DNA from: Kuschelorhynchus macadamiae
Taxonomy: Eukaryota; Arthropoda; Insecta; Coleoptera; Curculionidae
NCBI GenBank assembly: GCA_030620095.1
Contig: JAUTXW010003606.1
Span: 167,501 to 231,500, forward strand
Reading direction: 5' to 3'
Length of the DNA: 64,000 nt
Shown: positions 1 through 12,000 of the stretch, one piece after another
Position numbering within the stretch: position 1 is the stretch's first letter
Layout of the letters: every line of letters begins with the position of its first letter
Program-made: the position numbers and the translations under genes
The notes under the pieces: model-generated
The model's database searches: none
What the model was told of the DNA's origin: nothing
The model's input: only the letters and a program-made list of their open reading frames with translations

Positions 1-365
1 TATGCTTTTTTTTAAGCACAATTTTCTGCACAGTCCTTATACCGATTCCCAGAGCTTTTGCTACTGTCTCCTGGATAATGGCCGGTGAATTTTCATTTTC
101 GTAATATTTTATTAGATTTAATACCATTTTTTCACTGACTTGTCAATCTGACTTTGAAGTGACATTGCTCAAAGATTTTTGCAACTGCTGGTATTTATAT
201 GTTTATCCTCTTTTTTCATATGAAAATGTTATAGGTCTATCTAATTCATCTTCCGGATTTTATGCGGAAAATAAGATTACACGTAACAAACGAAAAACAA
301 ACTTAAAAAGTTTGTCGTTGATAAATCGCATGACCCGCACGATAACACTGCTTTTGACTATAGTT
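1..365 (-). mobile_element. Sailor-like (DD82E) element, 5' end fragment cut by window edge
   Basis: This stretch is an inverted copy of 1469-1880. Read on the minus strand it starts with the terminal repeat at 336-365 (core CAGTGTTATCGTGCGGGTCA) and runs through the same 5' leader into the start of the same degenerate helix-turn-helix coding region, which the window edge truncates. Identity to the other copy is high by eye, with scattered indels. It carries no usable frame. The two copies face away from each other across about 1.1 kb. Confidence 0.7.
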
Positions 366-1468
366 AAAAAGTAGAAAAGTGAAAATTACGTTACATTTCT
401 TGGCGCCACATAACAATAAACCCTAACCAAAGTTAATATGTTATATAAAATGTCTCTAGAATTGGCCAAAGTATTAAAATATGTAATACTTAATACACAG
501 GGTGTCCTGTTCCAGAAAAATCTGTCTGGCCAGACCTATAAAAAGACTGTGAACAATTATTAGATGAAAATTTCATCTTTTTCGAGTAAGATGAGCCTCC
601 TACAGAACAAAGAAAATTACTTCAAAAATATTTCACATTCTTTTAATAGGTCTGCCTATATTTGCAGTACAGTACAAGTTCAATTGGCCACAATTTCTTT
701 GTCTAATGTTTTTTTATTAATGTGTATAATCAACATTGTTTCCTACAGTTTAGGAAATAAATGACCATCATTTGTGTGTTTGTTGTAACTGACATTACAT
801 ATAATAAATATGATAATATTCTCATTTTGTATGCAATGTTATAGATTATGGATTTTAAAATGACCTGATGATATTTCAAAGATGAAACGTCATATCTAAA
901 ATATAACATATTTTTCTAATACAGCATAACAAAATTTCCAATGGACTTACGAAATTTAAAAAAATCACAAAAAAATTAAATCTAAAATGCAAAATTTTTA
1001 ATCTTTTTGTATGCAAAATTTAATAAACTTCTAAAGGGAAATTGACAAGGCACCTTGTTCAACTCTATCCCTATTTAACCGACTTCGTATCTCTTAAGAT
1101 TTTCGAGATCCCAACCAGCATTTTTAGTCACTGTTACGCATCGTGGACTAAAAACTTAAAGTCGCAATTACTATTTTGTGTAGTCGTTTCTTCAATGTCT
1201 ATATTAGAATATTTGCTGAATAAATACTGTTATGAAAAACAACCGAAATAAAACACGTAAAAAGCCATGCCGCGCCATACCCAAGTAGCACTTTTAGTCA
1301 TGAATACGTCATTGCTATCACAAGTATTTTCATTGCAGTAACCGGAACTTGGTGTCGCCACGTTCTGTTTAAGATGAGACTACGTAGTCACTACCAAAAT
1401 CGAGAACAATTTTAAGATAACTATTTCGTGAATAACATGTAACTGTGACTTTGACTATTACGTAGATA
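366..1468. other. Intergenic or intronic sequence, no gene seen
   Basis: No coding region is recognisable here. A sequence near 499 (CACAGGGTGTCC) looks like a worn end of the CAGGGTG-type DD41D elements seen elsewhere in the window. The rest is AT-rich sequence lying between two opposed Sailor-like ends. If Keap1 continues leftward, this is part of its intron. Confidence 0.4.
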
Positions 1469-1696
1469 TAGTCAAAAGCAGTGTTATCGTGCGGGTCATA
1501 CGATTTATCAACGACAAACTTTTTAAGTTTGTTTTTCTTTTATTACGTGTAATCATATCCTCCGCATAAAATCCGGAAGATGAATTAGATAGACCTATGA
1601 TATTTTCATATGAAAAAAGAGGATAAACATATAAATACCATGCAAAAATCTTTGAGATATGTCACTTCAAAGTCAGATTGACAAGTCAGTGACAAA

Positions 1697-2793
1697 ATGA
1701 GTAATAGAAAACAATTTTCGGGTTTTTTTACATCGACAAGCGAAAAAAATGGTATTAAATCTAATAAAATAATACGAAAATGAAAATTCACCTGCCAATA
1801 TCCAGGAGACAGTAGCAAAAGCGCTGGGAATCGGTATAAGGACTGTGCAGAAAATTGTGCATGAAAAAAAGCATAATTTACTACCGAAGAAGATTAAGAA
1901 ATGTACACGAAAAAGCCAAAGACAACTTAAGTGACAACGTAAAAATGGATGTTCGTAATGCAATTTACAATTTATACACATCAAAAACTAATATAACCCT
2001 TTAAGTCTTAAAAAAAGCTTTAAAAAATCGAGGCATATTAGAAATTGGACTAAAATCGTTGTCAAAATTAATAAAAATATTGGGTTTTCGATATAAAAAG
2101 GACTGTAATCGAAGATTTTTATGCGAGTTGCCACATATAGCAAGTCAGCGTATTCAGTTTTTAAAGAAATACACGGAAAATGTTAATTCAAAATTTAGAG
2201 AAGTGGTATTTTTAGATGAGACTTGGATATTTTCTAATGGAAGTGGTTCGAAATCTTGGCAGGACGAGTCTGTAAAAAGTGTCAAGAGAAAAAAGGAATG
2301 TGGGACGAGAAAACAGTTCATCATTTTGCATGCAGGTTCTTCAACAGGATATCTCCCAGGTGCAAGTTTACTGTTTTCTTCAACATCCAAAAGTATGGAC
2401 TACCATGATAATATGAACTGAGAACTGTTTGAAAAGTGGTATCATTCAAGAATCTTAAATAAACAACCTACTTCATCCTGGAAGAAAAGTGATATTTATG
2501 AGTGGCTAATAAAACAAAAACAAAATCCTTTACCGAATATGCTGAAGTTAGAACTCCTTTTATTGGCAAAATCTATTAAAAAATCAACAATATATGCCGT
2601 AGATGAAATATTACGGGAAAATGGACATGAGGTTTTACGACTGCCGTCATACCATTGCCAGTTTAACGCAATAGAATTAATATGGGCTGGGACAAAATCA
2701 TATTACGAAAAACACGTGAACGATGGTCTTACATCAGATGAAGTGCAAATTGTTTGGCAAGATTCATTAAATTATATTACAAGTAAGCAATAA
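1697..2793 (+). pseudogene. Broken Sailor-like transposase
   Basis: The frame opens at ATG 1697 and is soon broken; an N-terminal helix-turn-helix (PANIQETVAKALGIGIRT) lies in another frame near 1785-1850. From 2059 to 2421 the frame is open and carries the first catalytic motif, FLDETW, followed by a W-rich stretch and PGASLLF. A stop near 2419 precedes FEKWYHSRIL. The stretch that should hold the second Asp (VVMDNASYHS in the copy at 60637) is missing near 2480, where the sequence jumps to WKKSDIYEWL. The last frame, 2539-2793, keeps LRLPSYHCQFNAIELIWA, the third catalytic region with its Glu. It cannot encode an active enzyme, because one catalytic Asp is deleted and several frameshifts are present. 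In the family this enzyme cuts and pastes DNA at TA targets. Confidence 0.7.
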
Positions 2794-2941
2794 ATGAATA
2801 ATTATAGAATACTTGTTCCAGTTTTAAAGCGTGTTTAAAATAAGTAATTTTTTTTATTAGTTATAAGAAAAAATTTATAAATATATATAAAAATCGGTAA
2901 AATCGCTTTACCAGAAACTCGGGGCTAACGAAAAATACAGG

Positions 2942-3103
<162 letters not shown>

Positions 3104-3246
3104 TCCCTGTATATTTGTAAATAGCCCATCGAGATTTAATAACTCGATAAAAGAATCACACAACACTTTGGTACTCACTATGTTTTCTGATTTGATTCAT
3201 AATGTTGGTGACCTTTGGACTCGCACGATAAGACCGCATTCGACTA

Positions 3247-4719
3247 GAGTACGAAATTGTGTAGTTCCATTCAAGTAGCCGAATAATAATAATTTACCCT
3301 ATTCGTCACTTCCTCATTTCTGTCTTTATTTCATCCGTTTCAAAAATATGAATAGTTCGTTTTAATACAAGCAAAACAGTTATGGCCACTACAAACACTC
3401 AAATTGGGAATATGGTGTAGAGCGTACAGAATATGTTATTGGTATTTGAGGTAGGACACACGCGTTTCACTTAGTTTTCCGGCTGTGCTAAAGACCTAAA
3501 ATTAAAACGCAGGCAATTTCTCTGGTGAATTTGCTGATGATAGTCGTAAAAAAATTTCAATATCTTTGGTCAAATATATTGGCTAATTTAAATTTAAAAA
3601 ATGTAATTTTGGACTTTGGTTTAAATAGTATTTATCATTAAATATCTTATTATAAAGAGTGATTCTTTTGTAACGTAATGTTTCATCTGTATGCATTTTT
3701 AATCTTTAAACTCACAAAAACAAACATCAACTAAATACTTATAGGGGAGATGAAAATAAACAACATCGTTCTATTAGACTTTTACTTTTAGGTTGGCTGC
3801 ATTTCTTTAATGAGCAAATTACTTAACATCAAGTGTCTACGACTGCTCCCATACGCTTTTATAGTTTGGGATTCTTTAAATACGCAACTGTCACTTATAC
3901 CCAGTTACTTTGAAGTCTACTAGTTATCTATAATACTATATATTGTTACCAAGCGGTTACGATTTGTGAACATTCCGCCATTTCTTTAAAATTTAATGCG
4001 TTGTGTCGTAGCATGCGGAAAGTTGCGGTACTTGAGTCTTTAGGTTGTTTTGTTCATGTATCACATAACCAAGTTGTGATATTTTTAATTTTCTATAAAA
4101 TTAATCTATTTTTATATTGACAACCTCTGTCGGCGTCAGTTGTAACTGTAGGGTTAAGTTAACATTTTACTTTAATAATCGATTCGAACTATCTAGTACA
4201 AACTTAATTTTTCATTTAGATTAGAACAAATAACAATGTTTGTGCAAGCGATTAATGAGAGTTGTCTGCAAAGTGAACTTAGTAATGTAATATGTACTGA
4301 ACAAGGCCTACAAAATAAAGTTTCTTTTATGCTAATCTTAGAGAGGTTCTACCTCAAATTTAGGTGAGTTAAACATACACTAAGACATGGAACAATATTG
4401 TCTTTTACATCAAAATAAAACCAAAATATAATAATGAGCAATATTTAATAACTTTTCTTGGAGTAAAATTAAAGTTAAGACATTTACGGTCATAGTCGTT
4501 TACACATTCATCACAAACACTTTATAATTACAAGCAAAAAATAGGTGAACCAGGCTTAAATACATTTCTCTATATGGCCATATGCTGAGAACTTCTTGTT
4601 TGAATCAATATTCATTTTAATAATCACAAAAACTAATAAAATGATACACTAAAACAAACCTCATAAGAAAGAAACCCATGTAGGCAAAAAGTATTACGGC
4701 CGAACCAATCAAAAATTGG
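3247..4719. other. No gene seen, probable Keap1 intron
   Basis: I looked for Kelch repeats (the YAVGG pattern) on the minus strand and found none. There is no long frame, no recognisable transposon end and no RNA gene. The stretch is plain AT-rich sequence between the Sailor-like relic and the piggyBac element. Confidence 0.4.
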
Positions 4720-5175
4720 TTACTATATTGTTGCCACTGTCCTTATAAAATCACCGACCAATCTCGTACCAGCGCCCCCTATCTCCAGAACCTCAAGTAC
4801 AAGAGGTAATAGTTTACTTGTAGTAAATAATTACTGTAATTCTTACTCTTAAGTTTCAGAAGAATAACGACTGGTAATAGCCAGTTTAAAGTAGCAGTTG
4901 ACGATAACCTTTTCTACTCTACAACGACTCGTTTTATTTTATAGTGATACGTTATAGGAGTACATTTGAACGTAATGGAGTAGTCTGAAAAGTTCAAGAA
5001 GGTACTGATACTTAAAAGTTGTAATTTAGTAAACAGATTAAAAACAGCAACTTTGAATAATTACTATTATGTCACGGAAAAGAAATGGCGACCTTGGAGT
5101 CAATTCCTAAAGTAGTTGCTTGGCAGGCAGTAGTTATTATATAATTACTTTACATGAAAAATTATTATTCGCAGT

Positions 5176-5181
<6 letters not shown>

Positions 5182-5222
<41 letters not shown>

Positions 5223-5243
5223 TATATATTTTATATATATATA

Positions 5244-5292
<49 letters not shown>

Positions 5293-5307
5293 TATATATA
5301 GAATATA

Positions 5308-5388
<81 letters not shown>

Positions 5389-5508
5389 TACTATATATAT
5401 AACATATATATAATATTTTTATTAACATATATATATATATATAAAAGTATATATATAGTAAACTAATATATATATATATATATATACAATATATATATAT
5501 ATATACAT
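5182..5508. repeat. Imperfect (TA)n expansion
   Basis: This is a long TA tract broken by short ATTTT, AATAT and TACTA interruptions. It abuts the piggyBac transposase reading frame directly after a Cys-rich motif and replaces the end of that gene. Frames read through it are artefacts. Confidence 0.95.
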
Positions 5509-7654
5509 TGCATTTCTCACAGCGAAATTGGACCTTCATCCCACATTCTCCACATCTAAGTTGATTTTTTTGATAAATAATCAAATGGTTTATTCCATCA
5601 AACCTCGAGTAAGCATTTTCATGTGAATTTCTCTTTGATGGGCCTCTTTTAAAAACTTTCTGGTTTGATTCCAATATATTTGTGGCAATCGCTCTTCTGA
5701 ACTCCAACTGATCCAGTTTGCCCCCTTGAGTGCGATGCAGTTGCCATGCATTTTGAATGGCCATATCCAAACATTGTGCAAACAGGGGAAAATAACTTCT
5801 TGCCTCTAATTGAGATTCTATATAGACAGAACATATTCTGGTCTCCCCTGTCTACACCACCCATGTAGGTGTTGTAAGACTTTATAATGTTGGGTTGTTC
5901 AATATTTAAATGTTTTTTTTCTTTTTGAGAATACCGCTTGACATATATCAAAGGAAAAACTGGAGTAAAATTAGAAGCAATAGTGACGACACTATTGTCG
6001 TTCCATCGGCATACAACGATACCAGTATCTTTGTCCAGTCGATACTCAAATTGTCCTCTTTTCGATTTTTTCATTATACTAGAACTAGAAAGTGGACATT
6101 TCAGCGAACGATTTTCTCGGAGAGTTCCTGTAGCATTTATACCTCTGATTTTCAATTCGTGTAATAAGTGGATAGAAGTAAAAAAATTATCAAAATATAG
6201 TTGGAACTGAGTACCTGGCCATTTGGAGCTAAGAACATCTGCATATTGGAGGATTATGCTTGATCCTAACCCAAGTTCTTTATATATATTAGGTAGAGTC
6301 TCTGATGCTCCTTGATATGGTGAAAACCAGACTGTGTATCCAAAACGTAAAGCACCAACCCAAAGCTTGTATCCCCATCTTATTGGTTTGCCTCTTATAA
6401 ACTGCTTGCACGAGTGCCTTCCAAAATATGGCACCATTGCTTCGTCGATGCTGTGTTGTTGTTCTAAGGGTGCGAAGTCTAAAAACTTTTTGTTTAGTAG
6501 ATTGAATAAAGGGCGAAGCTTAGCATACTTGTCCTCTTTCTTAAGATTCTTATTATCGCAAGCATGCAGTATTTTCATAATATAAGAAAATCTATCTCTT
6601 GATATAGCTTTAGTCACTTGAATATTGTTGGCGTCACTCCTGTTTTCCCAATACATATATCTTCTCGGTACATCTACGTAACCGCTCAAAATTAAAACCC
6701 CCAAAAAACACTTCATTTCTTTAGAGGTTACATCACCCTCAATATTTTTCTTGAATGCATATCTGTTGGAGAAGGTCACTAACAGATCAACTACCTCAAA
6801 GTCAAAAAAGAGTTCAAATAATTGCAAAGGTGTAAGCTCTTGAACGGGGCCAATAGGTCCTTCCCATAAATCAGGTTGTGGGGTGATGTCTTCTTGAACC
6901 CAGAACATGTTTTTTGGTTTCTTTGTTGGAGGTTTACCTAATTCATTACCAATGGAAAGCAGATTTGCCCCAGGATAAAGTTGAGCCAATGGTATATCCT
7001 CATCAGAATCATAGTCATTCTCGGCTTGAGACTCCTGTGGAACTATTACTTCAACATCATTTCTTAGTTGGCTCCCGGGAAGATTATTTAGAGTGGTAAT
7101 TTCTTCATCTCCAGAGTCACAATCGGTATTGTCGTCGTTTGCATTTTCAGGAGGGAAAATTATAATTCCAGCAGGAGGAACAGGTATTTTGTCGGGATGT
7201 TCCAACTCCTCAATCAGCTCGTGCAGCTTCAAAGGTCTCCTAAAACAATCAAAAAACACTTATTACAAGTATGCAGCACAGTTTGATTTCGCATATCGTA
7301 ATAATTTTTCTAATATAATTATAATAAATATTTTTCTATTATTCTATACACATATTGGAAGGTTTTGGAATTTTTCTTAAACCTATTTGCTAAATTTGAC
7401 GTTTTTAAAATATGTCTGCAGATTCGAAACGTTTCAAAAATATTTCATATTTGGCGGAAGCACGCAGTAGTATATATTACTAACGTCCTTTTAAAAGACG
7501 GCGCCATTTTGACCAGTTTACAGGCACTGTAATAACCTATGAAGTTTTATATTTAGAAGTATAAGGTACTTATATCCTAATAGTATCTGAATATGATATG
7601 CAATGACACTGAACATATTTAGATAAGTAAATAGACTTACCTCCATTCATCCAT
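5509..7654 (-). pseudogene. piggyBac transposase, two exons, frameshifted
   Basis: Exon 1 is tiny (7641-7654, encoding MDEW plus two bases) with donor GTAAG at 7640. The acceptor, TTGTTTTAG, precedes exon 2 at 7239, giving MDEWRRPLKLHELIEE. An acidic N-terminal region is followed by the DDE_Tnp_1_7 core. The catalytic Asp residues are visible in SIDEAMVPYFG (about residue 270), YFDNFF (about 355) and MGGVDRGDQ (about 468). A single-base indel near 5800 then shifts the frame. In the next frame the expected YFPLFAQCLDMAIQNAW and the start of a C-terminal Cys-rich finger (CGECGMKVQFRCEKC) follow before the gene runs into TA repeats. The core is well preserved, which suggests fairly recent death. 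The closest type appears to be PGBD2/3-like rather than the classical piggyBac. Confidence 0.85.
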
Positions 7655-7859
7655 GATCACAGCTAATAAAAATTTACTTTAATAATCCGCGTAAACACTC
7701 ACAAATCTCGAGTCCAAATGAAATGAGCTGAAAACTGATATTATTTAATGTATACGAATAGGTACTAATAGCGACATCTATTGAAAACTAGACGAGGCTC
7801 ATTCAAGCGACCTGCCAATCGAATGGATTTTAAAAGGACAGTAGTAACATCTGGGTTAA

Positions 7860-8756
7860 AAACGTGTAACCCAAAGTGTTTGTTGAAATATAGTAGGATT
7901 ATTAGTAATAAATACGTAAAAATTCTTAAAGAGTAGTAGTGGAAACAGTTGTGGTTACTTTAGTGCTAGCTGGGTAGTATCCCCATACATTTTTGTTACG
8001 GTGTGATGTCACACGCGGCTTTGTTCGAAATTCGTTTACCAAGTGATCATATCTCACGAGTTTTAGTATCATGAATTTAATAGCACTGGCTGCCTCTAGG
8101 AAATACTAACTCTATGAGGAAAATATACTCCTACTGGTCATTAATAAACATACCAAATCTTAGGTTAAGTTGGTATCTAATAGAACGGTTAAAAACTGCA
8201 AATTAATTTGAAAATTCGATCGTCTGTAGTTTTTATGCGAACTGGTCAAATTGAATTTTTTATTTTTTAAATGTAGGTTTTTTTATTCCCTTCAAGATGG
8301 CACTAAGAAATTATTTTTTAAATAAGAAATTCTACTTAATTTATTCATAAATTAAAGAAATAACTTTTGAAATGAATGAATTTTTTATGTTCTAAAAAAA
8401 TTATTTTTGTATTTAAAGAATGTTCTGTTAGATACAAAGAGAGAAAATTCTGCTATGTGGTTTTTGTTGTTTTGTACGTTATGCATTGAACAGAAATGTG
8501 AAACTACCGCAGTTTTGTTGGAAATTTAAAAACGAGGTAACTAGTTGTTTTTTTTTTAGATAGAAGAAGGTAGGTACACTTATGTCTTTGTTGTTAAAAA
8601 CGCCATTTTTCTACAAAAGTCAAAAAATATATGGCTTCCGGTTGTTGCGTAATGTGAAACCTCAGGATTTCCTTCCTCTGCGATCCCAGAAGGAGCAGTT
8701 CCTTTTTCCCCTTTTTTCACCAAAATTTCCCGTAAATTGACTGAACTATATCTTAC
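7860..8756. other. Keap1 intron after exon 5, no other gene seen
   Basis: This is the start of the intron following Keap1 exon 5 (donor GTAAGA at 8756-8751). The exon frame runs open past the donor to about 8580, but that extension is intronic because the Keap1 similarity stops exactly at the donor. Nothing else is recognisable. Confidence 0.5.
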
Positions 8757-9035
8757 CTTAAATATTTTTGCCAAATATTCTTTACAAGCTGGCGTTTTCT
8801 TAATAACATCGCATTTCTGTATCTGGTCGTTTAAAAACTTGGGTGGTAAAAACTGACAACGAACCGCCGCCAAAATATCTTCCATTTTTCTATATCTATT
8901 GTCTTCGTCGTATTTGACCCATTTTAAAACAGCATTATATACTTCTTGCTCGTCTTGTACGTTGAGTTCATCTTTCCTTATTAACTGTATCAGTTGGTGT
9001 GCGCTTAACTGAAGGAACTCTTCTTCTTGACAAAT
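8757..9035 (-). CDS. Keap1: Keap1 exon 5 (BACK domain, C-terminal part)
   Basis: The acceptor TTTTTAG precedes ATTTGTCAAG at 9035, and the donor is AAG|GTAAGA at 8757/8756. It encodes 93 residues from ICQEEEFLQLSAHQL to CKEYLAKIFK, phase 0 at both ends. It holds the equivalents of human Cys273, Cys288 and Cys297 (residues 250, 265 and 274 of the assembled protein) in AVRCQF, QKCDV and PACKEYL. The human family member continues with DLTLHK or similar and then Kelch repeats. That continuation is not found in the next 8.7 kb. Confidence 0.93.
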
Positions 9036-12000
9036 CTAAAAGTTACTTACATGTAGAATTTATGTATGAAAAAGAAATTTAAATGCGGGGAAACGTCTTT
9101 AGACTATCACACCAGAAGGAACAAACTCACCTGAATGAAACGCCTTTCTATATATTGGTTAGCTTTTTTCGATAGCTCCATACACCCATGTTGTTCTGCA
9201 AAATGTGCGATCCCAATAGCGTTGCTAGGGTCTAACTGACGTTCCAAAAAATCACAGCATGCTTGAATTACGTTTGGTACCTAAAATTTTATGGTTAAGT
9301 TCTGGAATATCCTACAATGAATTCTATTTTTTCAAAGTTAACTTTTGTGAAACTACCCGATCGGTTTTTTTTATCCCAACATTCTTTAAAATCTGTCAAT
9401 AAGCATCATATACACCCCTAAATAACCGGTGTTAGACCCAAAAAAACTCCTGATTTAAACTAAAAATCTAAAAAAAAACTAGTAGAAAGTTCAATAACGA
9501 AAAAATTTGGGAAGGCAGGAATAAACTTTATCCTTTTCATAAAACGGTCCTTAACAACTTCATTTTGCACACCTCTACCATACCGGATTTGGTTGCCATG
9601 TTGCAAAAAATGGCGTATCGCTTAATCATATTTAGAGAAAAATATACGCAATACTTTCTTATATACTTATATTTAAACTTAAATCAATGCTTTTAACGCG
9701 CTTTTATTGGCTTCCTATTCGTCTGATTGTATGTATGTCTGGTTCAAATTTTTCAGCACTTCCATTACCGATTATTTTCAAATTTGACATGCATCCACTT
9801 TCGGATATAAAAAATCCGAATTTTTTTAGTCAACGTTTAGAAATCTAAAATGGCGGCGCCAATACGGTAGACGAATTTTGTTACTTGTGTAGCCATGACA
9901 ATGTCAACAGATCGGACGTATGATTTTAACATTTGTGGGGATTATTTAAGAATGCACAACAAAAATCAAAATGGTGGCGTCAAAATAGCAAACGAATTTT
10001 GTCATTTGTACAGATTCGACATAAATATCAGTATCTAAAAGTATTTAAGAATAAAAGTTATGAAATTTTAGTCAATATTTGAGAATTAAAAATGGCGGCA
10101 CCACCATAACAGACTAATTTAAAAATTTTTGCAGATTTGATTAAAATTCGGCATTTAAGGGTATCTAAATATTAAAAAATAAATAAATAATAAATCTAAA
10201 TATCTAAATATTTAAAAAATGAGAGTAGGAATGCCTAGAATGAGAGCGAATTTTAATATTTTTACAGATTTGATTAAAAATCGATATTAAGTGAGCAATT
10301 CATACATTTTTAGTAATAAATATTTAAAATGGGGACGTCATCAATCAATCCGATAAGTACTTTTTTCAGATATTTTTAAACATTTAATTAGGCCACCGTT
10401 TTGTTCCCCCATTTTGAATATAATATTTGATTTTTGAGCAAAATTTTAACATAATCGATGTAGTAGTTTTCTGCATTGACACACAATATTTTTATTATTA
10501 TTTTATTTACAATTATTATTAGTAACCGACGGAACTGAGAAAACATATTTTTTTGTAACTAGAATACTTTCCTCTTCCGAGGAAAGTAAAAAAAGCGAGC
10601 GTTATTAATGTTAATAGCTAAAATTTTAAAAATAAAAGATTTTTTTTAATTTTCAATATCCTAAGTCTTAAATTCTAACCAGTTTAGAACATGTTTACGA
10701 ACACATTTTTACTTTTAATACCCAAAAAATCACCATTTAAATTCCTTTACCTGACAACACTTATATAAAAAATTGGCCAACTCCAGTGAAAATCATCCGA
10801 AACTTTATTATTTCCCCAGATTTCATCCAAAATCTGGTGATTTTCGAAATCGCAGAGCGTGAGATGCCCTTCCACTATTTTAATATAGCATAGGTATATA
10901 CGACGATTCTCACATAACCCCCAAGAAACAAACGTTCTATTATACTGAACCGGATTGGTCAATACGTCATGCGACCCAAAATAAGTGAAAAAGATATCTT
11001 CAATTAGAAATGTCTCCTGGAAAAGGAAATCTTGCTGTTTACTTAGTGATTAAAAGAAAATTCGAAACTTAAACGGCCGTTTTTTACAAACTCACCTTGC
11101 TGCACCATAGTTAGGTCAACTAAAGCTCCTAGTTTCGCAATGTCCAAAGTAAATAAAACTTATTTATTAAATATTTAAAAAATTAATGTTCTTCTAATGT
11201 CACCGCACCTTTAGAACGCTGCTTCTTGAAGTAAGGCAACATATAATTAGAAGGTTTGAGCCATATCAACAAATACACAATAATACATTAAAACACATGC
11301 ATATTTTTTTGCAAATTAATTTCTTTAATGTTAAAATTTATTGTAATTTCACGACCCGCTATTGGTTTTTAAGCCACGCCGCACAGTGTGGTAAATCGGC
11401 CATGTAGTACGACATAATTATTCAAGCATTGTTTTAACGTTTTTTAAATTTAATATAATACTTTTTTAGGATAGGTAACAAAATGTTTTGCAAAAAAAAA
11501 TGTAAACAAGATGCGGGTTACTAAAATGGCTTCAGTTTTTAATAAAAATGTAATGTTTTGTGTAACTTAAAAACACAATTGATGTCAAAATGCATGAATC
11601 ATTGCTTTAAACTTATTATTAACTAATAGCTATATGACGCATATAAAATTAAGATAGAATACAAGGTGTCTTGTCAAATATTGCTTTATTTAGGTTATGT
11701 AGAATTGTGAGTACAAAATATCATTGAGTTTCTATTCTATTCATTACATAAACAATAGAAGAACTTTTAGACTAAACAATATGTAACAGATAATGTGTTA
11801 GAAAAGCGCACTACGTATGCACCTGCACCCAAGCACTCCTTAATTTTTTTGATATTGGTAATAAAACATTCAAATAAAAATTAATTAGTTAGGTATACTT
11901 TTCGTGATAAATAAATTGTTTTTGTTATTTACCATATACAATGAAGTCGATATTTTTTAGATATTACACTTAATATATTTTTATATTTATTTTTGTATTT

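Larger units (their letters stand above)
4720..7859 (-). mobile_element. piggyBac element (PGBD-like)
   Basis: The right end is clear: GGGTTAA at 7853-7859 gives the canonical TTAACCC start on the minus strand, followed by a subterminal stretch containing ACTACTGTCCTTTTAAAATC. The left end near 4720-4760 carries the matching CCACTGTCCTTATAAAATC in the opposite orientation, but its outermost TTAACCC is mutated, so the exact left edge is uncertain. The interior encodes a two-exon transposase on the minus strand. In this superfamily the enzyme targets TTAA and excises without a footprint. Confidence 0.7.

Noticed and set aside
1673..1984. 103-codon minus-strand frame
   Set aside because: It is antisense to the Sailor-like transposase start; the plus strand carries the helix-turn-helix similarity.
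5120..5413. Tyr-Ile-rich plus-strand frame
   Set aside because: It is a translation of the imperfect TA tract, not a protein.
5910..7380. Plus-strand frames opposite the piggyBac transposase
   Set aside because: They are shadows of the minus-strand transposase.
8580..8756. Extension of Keap1 exon 5 past the donor
   Set aside because: The similarity ends at KIFK exactly at a GTAAGA donor. The following residues are intron read-through.
10568..10590. Helitron 3' end
   Set aside because: A hairpin is present, but no CTRR motif follows and no 5' TC end or Rep/helicase was seen.
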